NCBI GenBank assembly: GCA_047974565.1
Contig: JBKECN010000035.1
Coordinates: 159,814-223,813 of the forward strand
DNA length: 64,000 nucleotides
Direction: 5' to 3'
DNA from: JBDIAG01 sp047974565
Lineage (GTDB): Bacteria; Actinomycetota; Actinomycetes; Actinomycetales; CAWJMD01
In this document: in pieces, positions 1-6,302 of the stretch
How positions within the stretch are numbered: the stretch's first letter is position 1
Layout of the letters: each line of letters starts with the position of its first letter
Notes under the pieces: model-generated
The model's database searches: none
What the model saw: only the letters and a program-made list of their open reading frames with translations
Told to the model about the DNA's origin: nothing
Made by a program: the position numbers and the translations under genes

Positions 1-72
1 TCGGTCGTCGACGGTTCGGTCGGGAGGGGCCAGTCAGGTCCGTGAACGTCATGAGGACAGCCTGACCCGGTA

Positions 73-95
73 AACCTGACAGCGTCTGTCAGGTT
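73..95. terminator. Perfect short hairpin, possible terminator
   Basis: Two 10-base arms (73-82 and 86-95) are perfectly complementary around a 3-base loop. It lies about 65 bases beyond the stop of the minus-strand acetyltransferase gene, which suits a terminator. There is no clear T-run, and a dyad operator for a gene left of the window is also possible. The remainder of 1-159 shows nothing I can call. Confidence 0.4.
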
Positions 96-159
96 CCGAT
101 ACGCAACTCGGGACGAGCCGGAGACGCTGCGCCCTGCGCCACCTACGGCCGGATCCACG

Positions 160-642
160 TCATCGGCGCATCCGCACAACCGGGATCGCCGCCTCCGGCG
201 CCACATCGTGCACGTCCGTGCCGCCGTCCTCTGCGAAGCCGTGGTGGCGGTAGAACTCGCGGGCCCGGTGGTTCTCCCGGGCCACCCATAAGGTCGCCGG
301 ACCGTCCCCGATCACCTCGCGCATCAACCGTGTCCCCAGCCCGGTGCCCTGATGGGCCGCCAGCACGTACAGGCCCCACAACTCGACCGGGTCATCATCC
401 GCGCCTGGCCGTGACCCGGCGAAGCCGACGAGTTCACCCTCGAGGTAGGCCACCACACGCCGATGCCTGGGGTCGCCGGCGGACAGGTCCCCGCGCCACC
501 GACGCGTCACCGACTCGACGGTGATCGTGTCCCAGGCACTGGCCGGGAGCAGCGCTGAGTACGTCTCTACCCAACAACGGTGATGGACGACGCCGATCAC
601 GGCCACGTCGGCCAGCGTCGGCTCACGAAGAACAGATTCCAC
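160..642 (-). CDS. GNAT-family N-acetyltransferase
   Basis: This is a 160-residue single-domain acetyltransferase. The GNAT fold is visible: an N-terminal region with REPTLADVAVIG, a beta strand VAYLEGELVGFAGSRPG, the acyl-CoA pyrophosphate loop around residues 92-105 with AHQGTGLGTRLMREV (Q/R-x-x-G-x-G type) and the C-terminal NHRAREFYRHHGF signature. The family transfers an acetyl group from acetyl-CoA to an amine, but nothing here shows the substrate. The start is a GTG at 642. The gene stands alone, with no operon partner inside the window. Length fits the family (150-180 residues). Confidence 0.85.
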   Translation of the reverse strand: MESVLREPTLADVAVIGVVHHRCWVETYSALLPASAWDTITVESVTRRWRGDLSAGDPRHRRVVAYLEGELVGFAGSRPGADDDPVELWGLYVLAAHQGTGLGTRLMREVIGDGPATLWVARENHRAREFYRHHGFAEDGGTDVHDVAPEAAIPVVRMRR

Positions 643-1115
643 CCGCTCAGGCTGACACAGGCCGCCCGTCCCGTCGGCAGGCGTGGGATGCGCCCGCCCT
701 CACTTGCGAGGATCTGAGCCTGAGCGCCCGCCATGAGGTCCCCCCAGAGGTTGCGCGTGGAATCCCACGCGCCGCCAGGCACACACACCTGCGGATGGAC
801 ATGCGTACCGGCTGGCGGCGATCACGCGGTGAGCAGGCGAGCGCATCCAGCAATCGCCGGAACGCATGTCCCACCGCAGATGTCCTGCTCGGCTTCCCAC
901 GCGAACCGCCCAGCCCGCACCCGCGGGTGCCGCCCGGTCGGCAGAGGTGAACAGCGGCTGCAGACGCCTGCTCCGCGCCTCTGGGACGGTGCGCACGATG
1001 CCCGGTCCGCGTGGAGGCATCTGCCGGGATGGCAGCTGGGGCCGTGTCGCCGGCCCGACCCGACTTCGTGCATTCGATGTCGGGTCGGCTCCCAGGATCG
1101 GGTACCCTCGTCCGC
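643..1115. other. Intergenic stretch without a convincing gene
   Basis: About 470 bases between the acetyltransferase start and tRNA-Ser. All frames give only Arg/Pro/Ser-rich translations without domain-like composition. The only structure I see is the hairpin at 1055-1088 and a TACCCT hexamer at 1103-1108 that could be the -10 element of the tRNA gene. Confidence 0.5.
1055..1088. terminator. Hairpin upstream of tRNA-Ser(GGA)
   Basis: Two perfect 10-base arms (1055-1064 and 1079-1088, CCGACCCGAC and its complement) enclose a 14-base loop. It lies 28 bases upstream of the tRNA. It could end transcription arriving from the left or be a regulatory dyad. No T-run follows. Confidence 0.35.
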
Positions 1116-1200
1116 GGAGGATTCGCCTAGTGGCCTAGGGCGCACGCTTGGAAAGCGTGTTGGGGGAAACCCCTCACGGGTTCAAATCCCGTATCCTCCG
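1116..1200 (+). tRNA. tRNA-Ser (anticodon GGA)
   Basis: Acceptor arm GGAGGAT (1116-1122) pairs with ATCCTCC (1193-1199), with discriminator G at 1200. The anticodon stem-loop contains CTTGGAAAG, giving anticodon GGA for UCC/UCU serine codons. A long variable arm (TTGGGGGAAACCCC region) and the T-loop GGGTTCAAATCCC mark it as a class II serine tRNA of 85 bases. CCA is not encoded. It stands directly before a repeat-rich zone and a restriction-modification pair, so it may be the anchor of an integrated segment. Confidence 0.95.
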
Positions 1201-1495
1201 CTCGCTGGCCGGCCGTACCGGGGCCGTCAAAGACACTCCCCCGGGCGGCGGCACCTCCCACACCGTTGATCGTGTGCCGAGGTGAGCACGTGTCGTTCAG
1301 GTAGCACGTACTGTCGAGGTGAGCATGTGCCCGTCAAGGTGCGAGCGACCGGCACCGCACCGCTACCCGACCCAGCGCGGCCTCGGCGTGCCTACGGACC
1401 ACCCCCGCAAAATGTGGCAAGGCGGCGGACGGGTGTCACGGCCTCGGCGCCCTACGGACCAGCCACCATCGGCCACGCCCCATGCGGGGCACCCC
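1201..1495. repeat. Short degenerate direct repeats, possible IS-end remnant
   Basis: Two kinds of near-duplicate sequence occur in this gene-free stretch. Repeat A is at 1275-1302 and 1312-1340 (shared core CGAGGTGAGCA, then a GTCA-type tract). Repeat B is at 1378-1403 and 1439-1464 (shared CGGCCTCGGCG and CTACGGACCA with one indel). Neither copy sits in a plausible ORF. Multiple short repeats at one end of an accessory segment resemble the transposase-binding ends of some insertion sequences, but no transposase is present, so this is only a suggestion. Confidence 0.4.
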
Positions 1496-2197
1496 TCAGA
1501 AGGGCAGCGGCAGGGTCAGATCCGGCGGATCCGACCGGGCAGGTCGGCGGCGACCACTCGCCGCCGTTGCGCTCTGGTCGCGGTACACCCAGTTCTGCCT
1601 GAGCTTGGCCAGGCCGGCCTTGTCGAGGGTGGCGGTGCGCGTGCCCAACTCGCCTCGTTCGTTGCGTCGGAAGTCGTCCGTGCCGACCCGGCCCAGATAC
1701 ACCTCGGTGAACAGCAGGGCCGCGCGGGCCGCCACCGGCTGGGTCTTGTCGTCCACCTCGTAGACGAAGACGCACATCCACTGCTGCCGGGCACCGTGAG
1801 TATCCACCGCGCCACCAGCCTTGCGAGTGGACTTGATCTCCACACCCTCGCTGCCGGCCCGCACCTGGTTGTCGGGATAGACCCCGTGCACGAGCAGATC
1901 AGGGTGGCCGTTGTGATGGCCGTTGACCACCAGCGACCGCGAGTGCTTGGCCAGCGACTCGGTGAGCATGTCGGAGATCACCCCGGAACAGATCGCCGGG
2001 CGCAGCAGGTCGTCCAGCCTCGGCAGACTACGACCGCTCAGACCCGTGTTGACGTCGTGGAAGAAGTCGTAGACGTCCTGCATGGCTGCCTGGAAGTCGA
2101 GGGGGCGCAGGCTATAGGGCAGGTCGACCTCGGGGTTGAAGCACTCGGGCCGCACGGTGCGCGGTCGAATCGAGCGCTCAGTTGGTGCCTCTGACAC
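1496..2197 (-). CDS. Putative type II restriction endonuclease (PD-(D/E)XK fold)
   Basis: A 233-residue protein encoded directly behind a DNA methyltransferase. A PD-(D/E)XK nuclease core can be read: P99-D100 in GHPDLLVHG, then E120-I-K122 in GVEIKSTRK after about 20 residues, which is the usual spacing of metal-binding and catalytic residues. The C-terminal half (FVYEVDD, LLFTEVYLGRV) looks like the remaining beta strands of that fold. The start is a GTG at 2197, 6 bases after the methyltransferase stop, with a G-rich ribosome-binding site inside the methyltransferase 3' end. That arrangement makes the methylase be translated first. Recognition sequence cannot be told. Function is inferred from the motif and neighbour. 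Confidence 0.7.
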   Translation of the reverse strand: MSEAPTERSIRPRTVRPECFNPEVDLPYSLRPLDFQAAMQDVYDFFHDVNTGLSGRSLPRLDDLLRPAICSGVISDMLTESLAKHSRSLVVNGHHNGHPDLLVHGVYPDNQVRAGSEGVEIKSTRKAGGAVDTHGARQQWMCVFVYEVDDKTQPVAARAALLFTEVYLGRVGTDDFRRNERGELGTRTATLDKAGLAKLRQNWVYRDQSATAASGRRRPARSDPPDLTLPLPF

Positions 2198-2203
2198 AGC
2201 AAC

Positions 2204-3130
2204 TCACCCCCCGGGCGTATCTGCCCTGGCGGTGACGGTCAAACCCGCCAACCGGGGCAGCGACCGCTCCGCCACCCGCAAGTACGCCTCGTCCAGTTCG
2301 ACGCCCACGCTCTGGTACCCCACCGCCTCGGCGGCAGCCAGCGTCGAGCCGGACCCGGCGAAGGGATCAAGGACGACCCCCGTTCCCAGCGGCAGAATCG
2401 CCCGGACGACCTGGCGCAGGAATGCCTGCGGCTTGAGCGAGGGGTGCGCCGCCAGAGCACGCTCGGCTCGCGAGGTCGGCGCCGAACGGATCACGTCCCC
2501 GAAGGGCTGGTCAGCCGAGATACGCCGCAGCCCTCCGGTACCCCACCGAGCGAGATTGGCGGCCACGGTGCCCTCGACGGGCTTGCGGTAGAGCAGCCAG
2601 GGCTCCCACATGCTGCGCGGCATCACCGACACGTCGGGGAACTCGTCATGGGCGTTCTTCGGCCGGTCGCCACCGCGCATCGTCTGCACCAGTCGGACCA
2701 CTTCGCCCCGACGCTGCAACCCACCCGCCGACAAGGCGGTGGAAATTCTGTGCGAGACAAGTGGATTCGCTGCCACAAGGACGTGGGCCCCAGGAACCAG
2801 GACCCGGACGAGCGCCTCGGCCAGGGCGGTGAACATCTCGTCGAGCCGCTCCAGCTCGGCCCGGGTGAGCGTGGTGAAGCGCGGCAGCGGCGAGCGCTGG
2901 TGCCCGTCGAAGGCGGGCGGGATTCGCCAGACCCCACCCCGGCCGGCACGCAACTTGCGCTGCTCCTTCTCCGAGTACTCCACCAAGCCGTACGGCGGGT
3001 CGGTGACGACACCGTGGATCGAGTTGCTCGGCTGGTCGGCCAACCACTCCAGGCAGTCTGCGTGAAACATCCGCGCCCGCCCATGGGTGAGCACCGGCTC
3101 CCAGACGCGACCGATCGCCGGTTCGCTCAT
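2204..3130 (-). CDS. DNA methyltransferase (N4-cytosine or N6-adenine, DPPY type)
   Basis: About 308 residues from the chosen ATG at 3130 (MSEPAIGRVWEP). Motif IV TDPPYGL comes near residue 44, and the S-adenosylmethionine-binding motif I DPFAGSGSTLAAAEA near residue 255. This IV-before-I order is that of beta-class amino-methyltransferases such as many type II modification enzymes. The domain between them would hold target recognition. A longer in-frame start at 3226 exists, but its extra 32 residues look like non-coding translation. The endonuclease gene follows at once, so this is the protective half of a type II system. DPPY enzymes modify exocyclic amino groups, and whether A or C is methylated cannot be settled from this. 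Confidence 0.88.
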   Translation of the reverse strand: MSEPAIGRVWEPVLTHGRARMFHADCLEWLADQPSNSIHGVVTDPPYGLVEYSEKEQRKLRAGRGGVWRIPPAFDGHQRSPLPRFTTLTRAELERLDEMFTALAEALVRVLVPGAHVLVAANPLVSHRISTALSAGGLQRRGEVVRLVQTMRGGDRPKNAHDEFPDVSVMPRSMWEPWLLYRKPVEGTVAANLARWGTGGLRRISADQPFGDVIRSAPTSRAERALAAHPSLKPQAFLRQVVRAILPLGTGVVLDPFAGSGSTLAAAEAVGYQSVGVELDEAYLRVAERSLPRLAGLTVTARADTPGG

Positions 3131-3232
3131 CCTCGCCCGCTCGCGCTGTTCATTGGTCCATCCGTCTCTGCCTGTTCCGCCCACGGTATTGCCCGCGCGA
3201 TGAATACTGCGGTAACGCCGTGGCATTAGCCG

Positions 3233-3325
3233 TCACTCACGCCGGCGGCCGGATCGACGCCCGCCACCCCACCAAGTGAGCACTTGGCAGGCGAGAACGG
3301 GACCGACGATCAACCACGCGGACAT
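3233..3325 (-). CDS. Possible small membrane protein
   Basis: A 30-residue reading frame starting ATG at 3325. It begins MSAWLIVGPVLACQVLTWW, one hydrophobic segment, and ends in a strongly basic tail (GGGRRSGRRRE), the positive-inside pattern of a single-pass micro-protein. There is no strong ribosome-binding site, and the length alone could arise by chance in GC-rich DNA. It lies between the methyltransferase and the HerA-like gene on the same strand. Low confidence. No function proposed. Confidence 0.25.
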   Translation of the reverse strand: MSAWLIVGPVLACQVLTWWGGGRRSGRRRE

Positions 3326-3413
3326 CGTGACACCGGGCACCGACAACGGCTCCGGACCCCCACGAGCCGCAGTCACACCCGAGCCCGCAGTCACACCAGA
3401 GCCCGCACAGAGC

Positions 3414-4976
3414 TCAACTGCGCCGCTTGCGGACCCCGAACAGCGACCGGGTGATCTCGCGACCCACGACCGTGGCAGCCGAGCGCGTGAAGGATCTGAA
3501 TGCCGAGGAGCCGAGGATCTTCTCGATGGCCGAGTCCTCCTGCGGCTCCCGACGGGCCGGCTCCGCGCGGCGCCAGGTCGGCTCGGCCCGGGAAGGCGTC
3601 GGCTCGCTCGGTGCGGGCGCGCTGGGCGCGGGCGGGGCGACCTTCGCGGTGAGCATCTCGTACGCGCTCTCCCGGTCGATCTCGGTGCCATACCTGGAGA
3701 ACAACGGCGATGCCTTCACCTGCGCGGCCAACTCGGCTGGCGGAATCGGCGCCATCAGCGACTGCGGGGCCCGCAGACGCGTCCAGGCCACCGGCGTGGG
3801 TGCCCCCCGTTCGCTGAGCACGGTGACGATCGCCTCACCGGTGCCCAGGGAGGTGAGCACCTTCTCCAGGTCATACCCGGAGGTCGGATAGGTCTTCGCA
3901 GTCGATTTCAGCGCCTTGGCGTCCTCGGGGGTGAACGCCCGCAGCGCGTGCTGGACTCGCGAGCCGAGTTGGCCGAGCACATCTCGGGGCACATCGGTGG
4001 GCGACTGGGTGACGAAGAAGACGCCTACCCCCTTGGAGCGGATCAACCGCACCGTCTGGGCGATCTGATCGAGGAAGTCCTTGCTGGCGTCGTTGAACAG
4101 AAGGTGCGCCTCGTCGAAGAAGAAGACGAGCTTCGGCTTGTCCAGATCGCCCACCTCGGGCAGGTTCTCGAACAGTTCGGCGAGCAGCCACATGAGGAAG
4201 GTCGAGAACAGTCGCGGCTGGCTCTGCACCGCGGTCAGCTCCAGGCAGGAGATGACACCGCGACCGTCAGCGGTGGTACGCAACAGATCGGACACCTCGA
4301 AGGCCGGTTCACCGAAGAACTCCTCGGCCCCGGCGTCGGCGAAGGCGATCAGCTCGCGCAGGATCACCCCGGCGGTGGCCTTGCTCAGCCCGCCCAGGTC
4401 GGCTAGTTCCGCCTTACCGTCCTCGCTGGTGAGGTATTGCACGACGGCGCGCAGGTCCTTGAGGTCGAGCAGCGGCAGGCCCTTGGAGTCGGCGAAGTGA
4501 AAGATCAATCCGAGCGAGGACGTCTGCACCTCGCCCAGATCGAGCACCTTCGCCAGCAGGGTGGGCCCGAAGTCGGTGATCGTGGCCCGCACCGGCACCC
4601 CCTCCCCCTGACCGCCGAGCGCGAGGAACTCCACCGGTGCCGCTCGAGGTTGCCAGTCCTGACCCACGTCGCCCGCCCGGGCGCTGATCTTGTCATTCGC
4701 GGCACCAGCGGCGGCCAGGCCCGACAGGTCCCCCTTGACGTCGGCGACGAAGACGGGAACCCCGGAGGCGGACAACTCCTCGGCCATCAGTTGCAGGGTC
4801 TTGGTCTTGCCCGTGCCGGTGGCCCCAGCCACCAGCCCGTGCCGGTTGAGCACCGCCAACGGAATCCTCACTCCGGCGTCGGGAACTCCGGCACCGTCCA
4901 CCACGAGGGCACCCAGTTCCAGAGCCGGCCCCTGGACCGCATAACCGGCCTTCACCTCATCGACGTTGTCGCTCAT
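3414..4976 (-). CDS. HerA-like / DUF853 P-loop ATPase
   Basis: A 520-residue ATPase of the HerA-FtsK superfamily, YjgR/DUF853 branch. Walker A is GATGTGKTKTLQ at residues 51-62 and Walker B is LVFFFDEAHLLF. An FFVTQSPTDVP motif follows, typical of this family. A Pro/Ala-rich linker near residue 450 leads to a C-terminal segment ending SFTRSAATVVGREITRSLFG. ATG 4976 is chosen because GGGAGGG stands six bases before it and everything upstream in frame is low quality. The family couples ATP hydrolysis to DNA or protein translocation, but its cellular role is not settled. It neighbours the restriction-modification pair, yet DUF853 proteins are also common outside defence loci. Confidence 0.85.
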   Translation of the reverse strand: MSDNVDEVKAGYAVQGPALELGALVVDGAGVPDAGVRIPLAVLNRHGLVAGATGTGKTKTLQLMAEELSASGVPVFVADVKGDLSGLAAAGAANDKISARAGDVGQDWQPRAAPVEFLALGGQGEGVPVRATITDFGPTLLAKVLDLGEVQTSSLGLIFHFADSKGLPLLDLKDLRAVVQYLTSEDGKAELADLGGLSKATAGVILRELIAFADAGAEEFFGEPAFEVSDLLRTTADGRGVISCLELTAVQSQPRLFSTFLMWLLAELFENLPEVGDLDKPKLVFFFDEAHLLFNDASKDFLDQIAQTVRLIRSKGVGVFFVTQSPTDVPRDVLGQLGSRVQHALRAFTPEDAKALKSTAKTYPTSGYDLEKVLTSLGTGEAIVTVLSERGAPTPVAWTRLRAPQSLMAPIPPAELAAQVKASPLFSRYGTEIDRESAYEMLTAKVAPPAPSAPAPSEPTPSRAEPTWRRAEPARREPQEDSAIEKILGSSAFRSFTRSAATVVGREITRSLFGVRKRRS

Positions 4977-5162
4977 AACCACCCTCCCGTCGGTGCATGC
5001 CTGCCAGGCAATCCCGCCGAGGCTATCGCGACGCCGTCCGGTGGTCAGGCAGGTGCACGCGGGCCCGCCCCCACACCTGCCCGGACCACAGGTCGCCGGA
5101 TCATCGGCGACGCACCGCGCGCTGCGGCCGACGCTGTCGGTCCTGCTCGTAAACTGGCGACC

Positions 5163-5456
5163 GTGATCTTCAAGGCGGTCGGCGACTCCAAGCCGTACCC
5201 GGAGCACGACCTGCAGAGCCGGGACTGGGCCAAGGTGCCGCCCCGGCAGGTCCGCCTGGCTGATCTCACCACGACGAAGCGACATCTCGACCTGGGCACA
5301 TTGCTGGCCGAGGACTCCACCTTCTACGGAGACCTGTTCGCCCATGTAGTGGCGTACCAGGGCGAGTACTACCTCGAGGACGGCCTGCACCGCGCACTGC
5401 GAGCCGCCCTGCACCAGCGTCACGTGCTGCACGCCCGGGTGCTCGACCTTGGCTGA
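5163..5456 (+). CDS. Conserved actinobacterial protein (VapB-antitoxin-like annotation)
   Basis: A 97-residue protein starting at GTG 5163 (MIFKAVGDSKPYP). Sequences of this type, with TTKRHLDLGTLLAEDSTFYGDLFAHVV and EYYLEDGLHRALRAALHQR, are widespread in actinomycetes directly upstream of LytR_C proteins. From memory they are often labelled VapB-family antitoxin. No toxin gene is adjacent here, and nothing in the sequence proves a toxin-antitoxin role. The gene ends 10 bases before the next start, with GGAGG in the gap, so the two are probably co-transcribed. It is divergent from the HerA-like gene, sharing the 4977-5162 promoter region. Confidence 0.7.
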   Translation: MIFKAVGDSKPYPEHDLQSRDWAKVPPRQVRLADLTTTKRHLDLGTLLAEDSTFYGDLFAHVVAYQGEYYLEDGLHRALRAALHQRHVLHARVLDLG

Positions 5457-5466
5457 CGGAGGAAAG

Positions 5467-6150
5467 ATGGCCGACGAGAAGTCCCCGCTGGACACCCCGC
5501 CCGGGGCTCCGGCGCCGCCGCATCGCCCGCCGGCACACCGCCCGCCGGTTCGTTCGGCCGAGCAGGAGTGGACCCAGGAGGACGAGGACCGCTACCAGCA
5601 ACAGCGGCTTCGCCAGGCTCAGCGAGCCAAGGTTCGCCGCCGACAGGGCCTGTCGTTCTTCGCGATCGTCCTGGTGGTCGCCCTGATCGGCGTCTTCGGC
5701 GCGGCGATCAACCAAGGCGTGATCTCGCTGCCCTTCGGCAACGACGATCCGGTCGTGTGCCCCACCCCCGTGACGGACGTGGCCGCACCCGGCGACGTCA
5801 AGGTCAACGTGCTCAATGCGACCACCACCAAGGGGCTGGCCAGCCGCACTTCTCAGGAACTCTCCGGACGCGGCTACTCCGTGGCCAGTACCGGAAACGC
5901 CCCGGATGCCCAGCGCGAGTTCCCAGACCCGGCCCAGGTGCGCTACGGCCCGGACTCACTCGCCGAAGCCAAGTCGGTCCAAGCCCAGGTGAGCGGCGCG
6001 GTGCTGGTGGAGGAACCGGAGCGCACAGACACCACCGTCGACCTCGTGCTCGGCTCATCCTTCACCGAACTGGCCCCCGCCGATGCCGCCGCGCAGGCCA
6101 TCGCGCCCACTCCGGTTGAATCGCCTGAGGGTTGCACGCCCGCGTCCTGA
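5467..6150 (+). CDS. LytR C-terminal-domain membrane protein
   Basis: A 227-residue protein with a Pro-rich cytoplasmic N-terminus, a charged stretch (EWTQEDEDRYQQQRLRQAQ) and one transmembrane helix at about residues 61-83 (LSFFAIVLVVALIGVFGAA). An external LytR_C domain follows, running from VNVLNATTTKGLASRTSQEL to VDLVLGSSFTEL. LytR_C domains occur in cell-wall-associated proteins, often at the end of LytR-CpsA-Psr ligases. Here the domain stands alone on a membrane anchor, so a wall-binding or scaffold role is likely, not a ligase. ATG 5467 follows a strong GGAGG ribosome-binding site. An earlier in-frame start at 5449 is less well placed. Probable operon with the preceding gene. Confidence 0.85.
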   Translation: MADEKSPLDTPPGAPAPPHRPPAHRPPVRSAEQEWTQEDEDRYQQQRLRQAQRAKVRRRQGLSFFAIVLVVALIGVFGAAINQGVISLPFGNDDPVVCPTPVTDVAAPGDVKVNVLNATTTKGLASRTSQELSGRGYSVASTGNAPDAQREFPDPAQVRYGPDSLAEAKSVQAQVSGAVLVEEPERTDTTVDLVLGSSFTELAPADAAAQAIAPTPVESPEGCTPAS

Positions 6151-6302
6151 AAGTTCGGCCAGCGAGGCCCTCGCGCTTTGCCCTACAGTCGCCTTCGGGG
6201 GCGTGACGTAGAACACTCTGCAGGTGCGAGCAGCACGTACGAGGCAGCACCGTGGGCCGCACCAGCGGCCCACCCATCGCCAGGACGAGGAGAAGGCCAC
6301 CG

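Noticed and set aside
3414..4976. HerA-based antiphage system with the restriction pair
   Set aside because: Known HerA defence needs a partner nuclease or Sir2 gene in the same operon. This is a DUF853 type with its own ribosome-binding site and no partner, so the closeness may be chance.
5163..5456. Complete toxin-antitoxin pair with a VapB-like antitoxin
   Set aside because: No toxin gene is next to it. The neighbour is a LytR_C membrane protein. The name is only an inherited label.
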